Both the position numbers and the translations under genes were made by a program. From positions 1-64,000 of the forward strand of contig NZ_AODH01000004.1 in NCBI RefSeq assembly GCF_000525915.1: 64,000 bases of DNA. The letters are read 5' to 3'. Positions 1 to 8,670 of this stretch are shown in pieces. The notes beneath the pieces are model-generated. The model saw nothing but the letters and a program-made list of their open reading frames with translations, was not told the origin of the DNA and did no database searches. This DNA is from Brochothrix campestris FSL F6-1037 (GTDB lineage Bacteria > Bacillota > Bacilli > Lactobacillales > Listeriaceae). Positions within the stretch are counted from its first letter, which is position 1; each line of letters starts with the position of its first letter.

Positions 1-320
1 TCTAAAAGGCAGCGACGGGAAATAGTCGCAGACCTTTTATCTTCCAATATCTTCGAAGTTGAACGAGCTGCTGTCACTTTTGTTCTTCCAGTTCCATCAG
101 CTAACTTCTGGGATATTTCAGCTAAAACGCAGCGACGGGAAATAGTCGCAGACCTTTTATCTTCCAATATCTTCGAAGTTGAACGAGCTGCTGTCACTTT
201 TGTTTCTTCCAGTTCCATCAGCTAACTTCTGGGATATTTCAGCTAAAAGGCAGCGACGGGAAATAGTCGCAGACCTTTTATCTTCCAATATCTTCGAAGT
301 TGAACGAGCTACTGTCACTT
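1..320. repeat. 120-bp tandem repeat array, about 2.7 copies
   Basis: The anchor AGCGACGGGAAATAGTCGCA recurs at 11, 131 and 252, giving unit lengths of 120 and 121 bp. The copies are nearly identical. The last copy stops next to the stop codon of the flanking leftward gene. Each unit carries a hairpin made from AAAAGG/CCTTTT and GCGAC/GTCGC arms (first copy about 4-38). Because 120 is divisible by 3, both strands stay open through much of the array. I do not believe the resulting repetitive peptides are genes. The array touches the left edge, so its full copy number is unknown. I do not recognise the family; an intergenic VNTR or a hairpin-bearing miniature repeat are both possible. Confidence 0.9.
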
Positions 321-872
321 TCAGTTCAACCGGCCATCATCATTCCACTGGCCATACATTTTATTTAAACGGGTATTCTCGATTAGTTTATCCAAGCGCT
401 TACTAAAGAGTGCTTGATCATGTTGATAACTTTGTATGGTATCGACACGAATACATTGATAAAGTGAGGGGAATTGACAAAAGTTAGCGTAGACGAGTGG
501 GTCAGCTTGTAGGGCAGCTGAAATAGTAGGGTGGATGACAAAGTCATTCATTGCAGGAAGAACGCGGCGTCCAGCATCAGTCATTAAACCTTCACGTTCA
601 AGCCGACGCACACGGGCTTTATTAAGTTCGGTCCAGTTGCTGCGTTTAGCACGTGGTGAAAGTCGTTGCATAAGCTGTCCTTCGGCGTTTTTCTTTTTTA
701 CGCCGTCAATCCACCCAAAACAGAGGGCTTCTTCGACAACATCGAGGTAAAAAAGAATATTAGGCTGAGGTTTGATAGTAATTGTGAGCCAACAAGCGCT
801 CTCAGTTTGATAATTACATTCGAACCAAGTGCGTAACTCCTTGCGATTTGTTAGTGATAAGGTGTTTATCAT
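321..872 (-). CDS. YdeI/OmpD-associated family protein
   Basis: This 183-aa protein resembles the YdeI / OmpD-associated (bacteriocin-protection) family of small cytosolic proteins. The supporting features are the central EEALCFGWIDG motif, the following RLSPRAKRSNW segment, and a basic C-terminal helical region with many Lys and Arg. Members are widespread in Bacilli and enterics; the biochemical role is poorly defined, although relatives were linked to peptide or bacteriocin tolerance. The ATG at 872 is preceded by an AAAGGAG ribosome binding site. The gene is monocistronic and divergent from the RND exporter. Its 3' end abuts the 120-bp repeat array, so the repeat may contribute its 3' UTR. 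Family assignment is confident, function is not. Confidence 0.8.
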   Translation of the reverse strand: MINTLSLTNRKELRTWFECNYQTESACWLTITIKPQPNILFYLDVVEEALCFGWIDGVKKKNAEGQLMQRLSPRAKRSNWTELNKARVRRLEREGLMTDAGRRVLPAMNDFVIHPTISAALQADPLVYANFCQFPSLYQCIRVDTIQSYQHDQALFSKRLDKLIENTRLNKMYGQWNDDGRLN

Positions 873-1092
873 TTAGATGCTCCTTTAGTAGTTTGTTAGT
901 TAGTTCGTTAGTTATAGAATAACAGAGACGGTCTCGCCGTTCAATTGAGCCATATACTGAACAGAAAACGTTATTTTGTTCATCATCGTCTGATTCGCTC
1001 CGTATGAGGTGCAATCGACAAGTTGGAATGCTATATTAAAGGTGAAGCGACGTTTTTTCGCGTGGAAGAATACATATAAAAGGGAGAAAATC
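873..1092. promoter_or_regulatory. Divergent intergenic region between ydeI-like gene and RND exporter
   Basis: These 220 bp separate two divergent genes and must hold both promoters. It contains GTTAGTTAGTTCGTTAGTTA short repeats near 893-914 and an AAGGTGAAG and AAGGGAGAA ribosome-binding-like stretch before 1093. I could not fix a convincing -35/-10 pair by eye, and no gene is supported here. Confidence 0.4.
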
Positions 1093-4000
1093 ATGAAAAG
1101 TATTGTAAACTTTGTGTTACGTAACAAACTAGCGATTTGGATAATGACAATTATTATCGCGAGTGCGGGAATTTATTCCGGCGTTAAAATGAAAATGGAG
1201 ACACTACCTGATATTTCTGTGCCAATTATTTCAGTGGCGACAACGTATCCAGGGGCAACGCCAGAACAGGTGGCCAATGATGTATCGATTCCGATTGAGA
1301 ATGCGGTGGAGTCACTCAAGAGTGTCAAAACGGTCACTTCAACTTCATATCAAAACATGTCATCATTACAGATTGAGTATAAGTATGGCATCGATATGAA
1401 AGTGGCGCAAGATAACGTCAAAGAAGTGATTGAAAAAATCACCTTCCCTGATACGGTCGACAAGCCGATCATCGATCGTGTCTCAATCAACGCTTTCCCG
1501 GTAATTGCCTTAAGTGTCTCGAACGACAAACAATCAATTGCAGAATTAACCGACACAGTCGAAAATAACATCGTGACGGATATTCAAGGGATTGATGGTG
1601 TTGGTTCAGCCGCAGCGAGTGGTCAACAAATTGATAAGGTGAAACTTACGTATGATGAAGCAAAACTGAAGTCATATGGTTTAACGGAAGAGGCGATTGC
1701 CCAAATCATTCAAGCAACCGATTTGAAAATGCCGCTTGGACTGTTCAACTTTGAAAAGTCACAAGAATCAGTCGCTGTTGATGGTAAAGCAACAACGGTT
1801 AAGGAACTAGAAAATCTGCTTATTCCACTTACGATTACGGATCCAGCACAAGCCGCAGCAGCTGCAGCGGCCGGTGTTCCAGCGAGCATTAAATTAAAAG
1901 ACGTTGCAACGATTGAAAAAGTCGGTGTTGTCGAATCTGTCTCACGCACAAATGGTAAAGAAGCGATAGCCATTCAAGTTGTTAAAGGCCAAGATGCCAA
2001 TACGGTGGATGTTGTTAACGCTGTTAAAGACAAGTTAAAAACATACGAAGACCGTTACGATGTCACAATCGATACAACCCTAGATCAAGGGCAACCGATT
2101 GAAGCATCAGTGAAAACAATGTTCGATAAAGCATTGTTCGGTGCACTATTCGCCGTCTTAATCATCTTACTATTCTTACGTAACTTCCGTTCAACGATTA
2201 TTTCAATTGTATCCATTCCGATGTCGTTATTAATGGGTATTATTGTCTTGAAACAAATGGATATTACCTTAAACATGATGACCTTAGGTGCCATGACCGT
2301 TGCGATTGGTCGCGTAATTGATGACTCGATTGTCGTGGTCGAAAACATCTATCGTCGGATGCATTTACCGGATGAGAAATTAAAAGGCAAGGCACTCATT
2401 CGCGAAGCAACACTTGAGATGTTCCGGCCAATTGTGTCTTCAACCTTAGTAACCGTAGCTGTCTTTGTACCGCTTGGTTTAGTCGGTGGCATGGTCGGAG
2501 AAATCTTCCTGCCATTTGCTTTAACGGTGGCATTTGCGTTAATTGGCTCGTTAATTATTGCGGTTACAATTGTACCGGTGTTATCACATTCACTATTTAA
2601 AAAACAAATTAATAACCCGACGAAGGTTATTAAGAAACAAACTGAAGAGCATGGTAAGATGGCAGTCGGTTATACCCGTATTTTAAAGTGGGTGCTTAAT
2701 CATAAATGGATTACATCGATGGCAACGCTCATCGTTTTAATTGGTAGCCTCTGTTTAACACCACTCGTTGGTTTTAGTTTCATGCCTGACGATGAACAAA
2801 AATTAATGTATGTGACATACACTCCAAAAGCGGGTCAAACCGAAAAAGACATCGCTAAAGATGTTGAAAAAGTTGAACAGTTATTTATGGAACGGAAAGA
2901 TGTTAAGATGACACAATTATCAACTGGTGGTGCTAACCCGATGATGGGTGGTTCGGGTAACGGTTCGTTAATGTATGTCACCTTTGACAGTGACACGAAA
3001 AACTTTGAAGCAGTGAAAGAAAAAGTTATGAACAAAATTATGGGCTTGAAACAAGCTGGCGAATGGAAATCTCAAGATTTCAGTATGACGTCGAACAGTG
3101 AATTAAGCTATTCTGTTTATGGAAACAGCGAAAAAGATTTGAAAGCAACTGTTAAAAAAAATAGAAGCGATCATGTCTAAACGTGATGATATGAACAATG
3201 TGTCATCGAGTTTAACTGAAACGTACGAAGAGCATACGTTGAAAATTGATGGCGAGAAAGTGGCAGCAGCCGGTTTATCAACCGCTCAAATTAGCCAAGC
3301 CATCAACCCGAATAAAAAAGCAACCGTCTTAACAACGATTAAAAAAGACGATAAAGATATCGATGTTGAGGTTCAAAGCAGCGTCAAAGCACCAAAAGAG
3401 TTTGACGATGTCTTGAAACAAACGATTAAGACACCGACTGGTGAAGCGATTGCTTTGTCGAAACTTGTGAAAGTCGAGAATGGCACAACAGCGAACTCAG
3501 TGAGCCGTAGTCAAGGTAAGGTGTATGCAACCGTGTCGGGTAAAGTGACCGATAAAGATATTTCGAAAGCATCATCAGCAGTACAAGCAAAAGTTGATAA
3601 AATTGACACACCTAAATCAGTTACAATTGATACTGGTGGTGTGACTGAGGATATGAATAGTGCCTTTAGTCAACTGGGCTTAGCGATGGTTGCGGCAATT
3701 GCGTTAGTCTATCTTATCCTTGTTATTACCTTCGGTGAGGGACTTGCGCCACTTGCAATCTTATTCTCGTTACCAGTGACAGTAATTGGTTCGATTATTG
3801 CCTTATTGATTGCGAATGAGCCGATTGATGTCTCAACAATGATTGGTTTACTGATGTTGATCGGAATCGTTGTAACAAATGCAATTGTACTTGTCGACCG
3901 GATTATTCATAAAGAGCATGAAGGATTAGAGATGCGCGAAGCCATCATTGAAGCGGGGGCAACACGTTTACGTCCAATCCTAATGACAGCTCTTGCAACC

Positions 4001-4186
4001 ATTGGTGCGTTGATCCCGTTAGCGATTGGTGCTGAAGGTAGTGGCTTGATCTCGAAAGGCTTAGGGATTACGGTTATTGGTGGATTGATTAGTTCAACTG
4101 CCTTAACATTAGTGATTGTTCCTCTGATGTATGAATTACTTTCCAAATTATTGAAGAAAAAACGTAATGTAATTGTTGATGATTAA
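1093..4186 (+). CDS. RND family exporter (AcrB/SwrC type), frameshifted
   Basis: This is a large inner-membrane resistance-nodulation-division transporter, close to Bacillus SwrC, which exports surfactants or drugs by proton antiport. Start ATG 1093 follows AAAGGGAGAAAA. N-terminal features are a first membrane helix (about residues 12-30) and the LPDISVPIISVATTYPGATPEQV segment spread over the first periplasmic loop. A second membrane block begins near residue 340, containing the GRVIDDSIVVVENIYRR helix-4 motif with the paired Asp residues used in proton relay. The reading frame breaks in a run of eight A at 3154-3161. Removing one A joins ...KATVKK to IEAIMSKRDDMNN and yields about 1030 aa, the normal family length. 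The second half carries the second helix block (residues about 860-1020). I read this as one gene with an indel, most likely an assembly error. It sits alone and is followed by a strong terminator. Confidence 0.9.
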
Positions 4187-4210
4187 AAACGACAGTTGAC
4201 ATTAAAAAGG

Positions 4211-4237
4211 CAGTCCTCAATAGAGGACTGTTTTTTT
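4211..4237 (+). terminator. Rho-independent terminator of the RND gene
   Basis: Perfect stem CAGTCCTC-AATA-GAGGACTG followed by seven T. It lies 25 bp after the RND stop codon. Confidence 0.9.
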
Positions 4238-4354
4238 ATATAAAAAACAAAAATAAGTATTTTTTATTAATGAAAAGGGTATTGACTAAAGACATGCAAT
4301 AAGAGGAAGCAAAAGACTGTCATTATGCACTTCAGGTAAAAAAGGGGAGATGAG

Positions 4355-5359
4355 ATGCCAACACGTGCAGATTATCATGAACAAAAGAAACAGCAGGCAA
4401 AAAAGCGAACGGTTAAAAAAAGTGTGATTGCAATTGGGATATTTGTAATAGCTCTGGGCATATATGTTGGTAGTTTACAGTATCAAGCACAGGTGGCAGC
4501 AAAGGAAGAACGGGCTGCTAAATTAGCTGAGGCAAACAGCACAACAGGTCGTGCACGTATTGCCCAAACGGCGGTTAAATCACTATATGTTGCTGAAAAT
4601 AGTTCGTTTTTAAACGAAGATATTTCGTTAGAAAAAATTAAAAGTGTTCAAAAAAAAGTGGCACGCGTACACCAAAAAGATTTACGTACGCAATTGAATG
4701 AAATTGTAACGGCCGTAACAAAAATGTACGCCCTACAAAGCGAGCTGAATGTTCAGTTTACGAATCCAGCTATAAGCGGTGATGAAGTGATTCCATCTGA
4801 TGAAATCGTTATTGCCCAATCTACAAAAATGAAGACACTAGTGAAATTGAATGAAACACTTGCTGACTTTACCAATACACAGTGGCATACAGAGATGATG
4901 ACGGTTGTCGGAGTCGGAATGAAACAAGCCCGTGCAACAGAACAACTAGAGGAAACACTTGAAAATGAAACGGAGTTAGTAAGTTTATCTGAGCGACGAA
5001 AAAACTATGAAGAGGCGTTAAATTTGTTAGAACAAATCAAAAATAAAGCCATCCGCCAAACCTATCATATAGAATTAGTTAAACTTAATAAACGACTAGT
5101 GATGGATGAAGAACAGGAACGTTTAAGAATTGCCGAGGAAGAACGTTTGGCAGCGGAAGAATCTGCTCGACAGGTAGCAATGGACAAGGCTGCGAGTGAG
5201 GCAGCCAAACAAGCAGCAGCAGAAAAAGCATCGAGTGAGGCAGCCAAACAAGCAGCAGCAGAAAAAGCGTCGAGTGAGGCAGCCAAACAAGCAGCAGAAA
5301 AAGCATCGAGTGAGGCCACCAAAAACGAGACGAAGGAAGCGTCCAAACCTAAACAATAA
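4355..5359 (+). CDS. Membrane-anchored protein with Ala/Lys-rich C-terminal repeats
   Basis: This 334-aa protein has a basic N-terminus (about residues 8-22), one hydrophobic helix (about 23-44, VIAIGIFVIALGIYVGSL) and a long, predicted helical, charged extracytoplasmic body. From about residue 255 a low-complexity tail repeats the 14-residue unit AEKASSEAAKQAAA about three times, and a variant copy ends near KASSEATKNETKEA. There is no LPxTG or choline-binding motif. The architecture suggests a type II-anchored cell-surface or wall-spanning coiled-coil protein; the repeats may act as a stalk. Start ATG 4355 follows AAAAGGGGAGATG. The matching DNA (about 5190-5320) is a tandem repeat prone to copy-number change. 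I do not recognise a family. Confidence 0.75.
   Translation: MPTRADYHEQKKQQAKKRTVKKSVIAIGIFVIALGIYVGSLQYQAQVAAKEERAAKLAEANSTTGRARIAQTAVKSLYVAENSSFLNEDISLEKIKSVQKKVARVHQKDLRTQLNEIVTAVTKMYALQSELNVQFTNPAISGDEVIPSDEIVIAQSTKMKTLVKLNETLADFTNTQWHTEMMTVVGVGMKQARATEQLEETLENETELVSLSERRKNYEEALNLLEQIKNKAIRQTYHIELVKLNKRLVMDEEQERLRIAEEERLAAEESARQVAMDKAASEAAKQAAAEKASSEAAKQAAAEKASSEAAKQAAEKASSEATKNETKEASKPKQ
5190..5325 (+). repeat. In-frame 42-bp coding repeats
   Basis: Tandem copies of a 39-42 bp unit (GAGGCAGCCAAACAAGCAGC then GCAGAAAAAGC) encode the Ala-rich tail of the surface-type protein. One copy is a codon shorter than its neighbour, as expected from slippage. Confidence 0.75.
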
Positions 5360-5421
5360 TTCGGATTAACTATATGTAAAGGATAGTGTATGATGAAAGT
5401 AAAGAAAAGAGGTGTGAAGCG

Positions 5422-6267
5422 GTGTTGAAAAACGGTGATACTATCGGTCTAATTGCTTGTTCAAATGGTCGTCCGCGTGCATCTGAAATAAAGCTAAAGC
5501 AAATCGAGCAGTTTCTGGCTGATTTGGGTATTCAAACAGTTAGAGCGGCAACACTTTTCGCTTGTGAAGGCCAGGCCAGCGGCACAGCGCATCAACGTGC
5601 GGTTGAACTTGCTAAATTATATCAGGATGACAAAATTAAACTGATTTTTGATATCTCAGGTGGCGATTTAGCGAATCAAGTGCTGCCCTTTATTGATTTT
5701 GACATTATAAAACAAACAAAAAAACCACTCGTTGGATTGAGTGATTTAACGACCTTGTTAAATGCGATTTGGCAAAAAACAGCTGTGGCAGGTTACTATT
5801 TCCAATTGATGACCTTAGCGGGTTCGTCCGCTGCCACTCAACAACAGCAGTTTATTAAACAGTTTATGTCTAATGGATCGTTGCCTAGCTATCATTTTGT
5901 TCGTAATGAACAAACTTTTTCGGGCATTGTTTATGGTGGCAACATCCGGTGTTTGCTGAAATTAGCAGGGACATCGTATTGGCCAAAGGTAAACAAAGGG
6001 GTGTTATTGTTAGAAGGGTTATCGGGTAATTATGAACGCAACGCGACCTATGTGGCTCAGTTGGCCCAGTTAAATGTGTTTAATAACTGTGTCGGTGTGG
6101 TATTAGGTACCTTTAGTGAGTTAGATAAGACTGGGAGTCAACAAATCGAGCAACTGCTAGCGGATGTATTACCACCGGGTATTCCACTAGTGCGTACGGC
6201 GGCAATCGGACATGGCGATGAGGCAGGCGTTTTGCCAATTGGTCATGAGGTCACCTTTAAAAGCTAG
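5422..6267 (+). CDS. LD-carboxypeptidase (peptidase S66, LdcA/MccF family)
   Basis: Serine peptidase of family S66, which cleaves the terminal D-Ala from murein tetrapeptides or, in MccF-type members, hydrolyses microcin-like acyl-adenylates. Diagnostic parts are the N-terminal GDTIGLIACS strand, the DISGGDLANQVLPFIDF segment, the GLSDLTTL nucleophile elbow that carries the catalytic Ser, the LLLEGLSGN segment with the catalytic Glu, and the C-terminal GHGDEAGVLPIG with the catalytic His. The length of about 281 aa fits. I prefer GTG 5422 (or TTG 5425) because AAAAGAGGTG lies 8 bp upstream, whereas the earlier in-frame ATG at 5386 has no such site. No signal peptide is visible, so it probably acts in the cytosol on recycled muropeptides. 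It converges on the next gene with an 11-bp overlap. Confidence 0.85.
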   Translation: MLKNGDTIGLIACSNGRPRASEIKLKQIEQFLADLGIQTVRAATLFACEGQASGTAHQRAVELAKLYQDDKIKLIFDISGGDLANQVLPFIDFDIIKQTKKPLVGLSDLTTLLNAIWQKTAVAGYYFQLMTLAGSSAATQQQQFIKQFMSNGSLPSYHFVRNEQTFSGIVYGGNIRCLLKLAGTSYWPKVNKGVLLLEGLSGNYERNATYVAQLAQLNVFNNCVGVVLGTFSELDKTGSQQIEQLLADVLPPGIPLVRTAAIGHGDEAGVLPIGHEVTFKS

Positions 6268-6550
6268 CGGAAATATGATGCGCTTCATCAGTAAATAGTT
6301 CGAGTTTAATGTAGGGATTCAAGTCGTATTCGACCATTAACCAAGAACGAATCGCCTGAATAATCATGACGTTATCTAGAAAACAAAGCAGTTTGTTTTG
6401 GAGGTATACACGAGCTTCAAATGACTGTGACTGTTTAGAGTGTTGCAGTTGTGTGGTTAATAATTGACTATTGAGTTGGCAATCGTATGAGATTGAAGCG
6501 TTAATCGCTTCAATGATCATCGCGGTTGTCATTTTTTGTTTATGTGGCAT
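6257..6550 (-). CDS. Small conserved-type protein of unknown function
   Basis: A 97-aa acidic/amphipathic protein that I do not recognise. It has no clear membrane segment or signal peptide; the middle (LLCFLDNVMIIQAIRSWLMV) is hydrophobic but reads as a buried helix. The start ATG 6550 has AAAGGAAG about 10 bp upstream on the minus strand, so I believe it is expressed. It lies directly downstream (same strand) of the Xre regulator at 6634-6957 with an 83-bp gap, so the two could be co-transcribed. Its 3' end overlaps the convergent LD-carboxypeptidase gene by 11 bp. Confidence 0.6.
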   Translation of the reverse strand: MPHKQKMTTAMIIEAINASISYDCQLNSQLLTTQLQHSKQSQSFEARVYLQNKLLCFLDNVMIIQAIRSWLMVEYDLNPYIKLELFTDEAHHISASF

Positions 6551-6633
6551 TATAAGGCACTTCCTTTATGTTAACTATAAAGTAATTATAGTTAAGGAAG
6601 ATGTGAAACAACTGAAAATAACGAGAAGATTAC

Positions 6634-6957
6634 TTAAGAATTTTCATCTTTTTTAATAATCTCCCAAATGTCTTTTAATTTTTGCAAATCCTCTGGTGCT
6701 GCTTCGGGCAGTTTTTTATACCAGTCGAGTAGACCTATTTCATTTAGCTGACTCATCTGTGGTGGAATACTGACATAACCAATTAAATAATCGACCGAAA
6801 CAGCAAAAAAGTCCGCTAATTTAATGAGCATTTCCTTATCAGGTGTTCTTTGACCTGATTCATACATTGCATAAGTTGTTCGTGCGATGCCAAGAGCAGT
6901 CGCAACATCGATTTGGCGGATGTTTTTTTGATGACGTAATTTCTTCAAAGTATCCAT
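6634..6957 (-). CDS. Xre-family HTH transcriptional regulator
   Basis: A 107-aa protein with an N-terminal Cro/CI-type helix-turn-helix (about residues 5-60; IRQIDVATALGIARTTYAMYE then SGQRTP and LADFFAVSVDYLIG). The C-terminal tail of about 45 residues is predicted helical (LPEAAPEDLQKLKDIWEIIKK) and may mediate dimerisation. It is divergent from the 62-aa Xre-like gene at 7124. The recognition helices of the two proteins are strikingly similar (ARTTYAMYESGQR versus SRTAYAMYEYGQR), which suggests they recognise similar DNA. Ribosome binding site GAAGGAGTG precedes ATG 6957. The target is unknown. Confidence 0.85.
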   Translation of the reverse strand: MDTLKKLRHQKNIRQIDVATALGIARTTYAMYESGQRTPDKEMLIKLADFFAVSVDYLIGYVSIPPQMSQLNEIGLLDWYKKLPEAAPEDLQKLKDIWEIIKKDENS

Positions 6958-7123
6958 GTTTCACTCCTTCAATTGACGTCACTAAATGTGTCGTTCTTCC
7001 TTTATTATAACGTCTTATAATAAGTTGGTAAAATAATCATCGTTATTTTCGTTATAGTTGACAGAGCTGTGTAAAAAAGGCTATAGTTTCAGTACACGTA
7101 ACGTGACTTTTTGGAGGTGCGAC
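6958..7123. promoter_or_regulatory. Divergent regulatory region of two Xre genes
   Basis: This region of about 165 bp holds both divergent promoters. TGACGTCACTAAATGTGTCG (6973-6992) resembles the ACGTAACGTGACTTTT element at 7096 and the ACGTAATGTGTCTTTT element at 7317. The three GTSAC/TGTGTC-type elements are candidate operators for the two related HTH proteins. The assignment is inferred. Confidence 0.4.
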
Positions 7124-7332
7124 ATGAGAAAATGGTTAGTCGTTATTCGTAAGGGAAAGAAATTGACACAAGAGAATGTTGCTCGCGAAACAGGGATTTC
7201 AAGGACGGCCTATGCAATGTATGAATACGGTCAGCGGAACCCGACTGTCAAGACCGCAAAAAAAGTAGCTACAATTTTAGGCTTTGATTGGACACGATTT
7301 TTTGATGATTGATGTTACGTAATGTGTCTTTT
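7096..7332 (+). repeat. Pair of 16-bp direct repeats flanking the small xre gene
   Basis: ACGTAACGTGACTTTT at 7096-7111 and ACGTAATGTGTCTTTT at 7317-7332 differ at two positions and lie just before the ribosome binding site and just after the stop codon of the 62-aa regulator. They could be autoregulatory operators or the scar of an insertion event. Confidence 0.5.
7124..7312 (+). CDS. Minimal Xre/Cro-like HTH protein
   Basis: A 62-aa protein consisting almost only of a helix-turn-helix: GKKLTQENVARETGISRTAY, then AMYEYGQRNPTVKTAKKVATILGFDW. The start is ATG 7124 with a strong GGAGGTG 6 bp upstream; the longer in-frame extension to 7058 has no ribosome binding site. It has no effector or oligomerisation domain, like many stand-alone Cro-type regulators. 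It is divergent from the 107-aa Xre regulator, with which it shares the recognition-helix sequence. Confidence 0.85.
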   Translation: MRKWLVVIRKGKKLTQENVARETGISRTAYAMYEYGQRNPTVKTAKKVATILGFDWTRFFDD

Positions 7333-7395
7333 GTGATTCAGAGTGAGCGTGTTGAAACAAGGTGAAAAGAAAACGCTTAGCACATGTCATTAACT

Positions 7396-7424
7396 AGCAT
7401 AGGTAGTCATTTCATGTTATACTA
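7396..7424 (+). promoter_or_regulatory. Probable promoter of secG
   Basis: An extended -10 TGTTATACT (about 7415-7423) lies 32 bp upstream of the secG start. A weak -35 (TAGCAT) sits at about 17-bp spacing. Good -10, poor -35. Confidence 0.45.
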
Positions 7425-7454
7425 AAGGCACATATATTGTTTTGGAGGATTATT

Positions 7455-7688
7455 ATGCATACTTTATTAATAGTGTTGTTAATTATTACCTGTGTATTAT
7501 TAGTTACTGCTGTTGTTTTGCAACCAAGTAAAGATGCCGGTTTATCAGGTGCACTTACGGGTGGCGCAGAGCAATTATTCGGTAAAAAGAAAGTGCGTGG
7601 TGTTGAACTTGTGTTACATCGTGCAACAGTAATCCTTTCTATCGTTTTCTTTGTATTAGTTATTTTACTAAGTTTTTTTGTGAAATAA
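7455..7688 (+). CDS. secG: SecG, protein translocase subunit
   Basis: A 77-aa, two-helix membrane protein: helix 1 at about residues 2-22 ([19 protein letters not shown]), a cytosolic loop with [15 protein letters not shown] and [11 protein letters not shown], then helix 2 at about 53-75. The Gly-rich loop followed by FGKKKxRG is diagnostic of SecG, the accessory subunit of the SecYEG channel. Start ATG 7455 has TTGGAGGAT upstream. In many Bacilli secG precedes an esterase gene, rnr, smpB and ssrA, exactly as here. Confidence 0.95.
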   Translation: MHTLLIVLLIITCVLLVTAVVLQPSKDAGLSGALTGGAEQLFGKKKVRGVELVLHRATVILSIVFFVLVILLSFFVK

Positions 7689-7824
7689 GTAACAAATTAA
7701 GGCTGTATGACAACTTCTTGTTTACAACAAGCGGGATGTATCATCTGGATAATTAGCAAAAAAAGATCATTCCAACGGTACGAGTGCGGCTGTTTAGAAA
7801 CAGAAACGAAGCGATAATCGCTTA

Positions 7825-7852
7825 AGCATCTGCATAAGGCAGATGCTTTTTG
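7825..7852 (+). terminator. Terminator after secG
   Basis: Stem AGCATCTGC-ATAAG-GCAGATGCT followed by TTTTTGTTT. A short second hairpin (AAGCGATAATCGCTT, 7809-7823) sits directly before it. It separates secG from the esterase-rnr unit and may only attenuate transcription. Confidence 0.8.
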
Positions 7853-7897
7853 TTTATCAACTTTTAAACTCACCACAGATAAGGACGTGAACACCAA

Positions 7898-8645
7898 ATG
7901 AAACTTCGTCAAGCAGAACCGTTTTATTTTAAAAAAAGGCCCGAAAGCCTGTTTGCTTTTACATGGTTTTACCGGTAATACAACCGATGTGCGGATGCTC
8001 GGTCGTTTTCTTGAAAATGAGAATATAACGAGCTATGCCCCGTTGTACAAAGGTCATGGACTGGAGCCGGAAATGTTACTTGAAACAACACCCGCTGATT
8101 GGTGGCAATCGGCCGTCGATGGCTATGATTTTTTAAAAAAAGAAGGATTTGACGAGATTGTTGTGATGGGCTTATCGCTCGGTGGGGCTTTTTCGTTGAA
8201 ACTAGGCTATAGCAAGCCTGTTAAAGGGATAGTGACCATGGCTGCACCAGCCAAAGTTGATGGTGATTCGCCAATTATTGCCGGTTTTAGTCGCTTTGCG
8301 GCTAACTATAAAAAGTATGAAGGCAAGGATGAGGCACAAATTGCCCGCGAAATGGCACGGTTTGACTCGGCGTCATTTGAAACAATTACAAAGTTAGCTG
8401 CTGAGATACAAACAATTCGTCAAAACATTGACATGATTTATGCGCCCATCTTAGTTACACAAGGGGAGCAAGATAAGATGGTTGCAGCTGAAAATGCCAA
8501 GTATATATATAACCACGTTGAATCGGTTCAAAAAGAACTCAAATGGTACCCACAGTCGGGCCATATTTTGACGCTGGATAAAGAAAGAAATCAATTACAT
8601 CAAGACATTCTTACTTTTATAGAAAGTTTGGACTGGAGTAATTAA
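7898..8645 (+). CDS. est: Carboxylesterase (Est/YvaK type), frameshifted near its start
   Basis: An alpha/beta-hydrolase of about 248 aa that cleaves short-chain esters and sits upstream of rnr in many Bacilli. ATG 7898 opens MKLRQAEPFYFKK. The frame then breaks at a run of seven A (7931-7937). Removing one A gives GPKACLLLHGFTGNTTDVRMLG, with the oxyanion-hole HGFTG motif. The nucleophile elbow is GLSLGG, the acid lies in GEQDKMV, and the catalytic His is in SGHILTLD. Start ATG 7898 has AAGGACG upstream. The indel is probably a sequencing error because all catalytic motifs are intact. The next gene, rnr, starts 25 bp downstream. Confidence 0.85.
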
Positions 8646-8670
8646 CAACAATGATAAGGAGGTGTTGTGC

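Noticed and set aside
1-320. CRISPR array
   Set aside because: Units are 120 bp and identical throughout, with no alternation of short repeats and unique spacers, and no cas genes are present.
179-406. 75-aa open frame across the repeat array (plus strand)
   Set aside because: It is repeat-derived, has no ribosome binding site and overlaps the end of the real YdeI-like gene on the other strand.
1021-1042. TTGGAA...TATATT promoter before the RND gene
   Set aside because: The two hexamers are only about 5 bp apart, too close for a sigma-A promoter.
5065-5356. Cys/Phe-rich and Ala/Ser-rich minus-strand open frames
   Set aside because: They are shadows of the tandem GCA/AAA repeats in the surface-protein gene; their low complexity follows from that.
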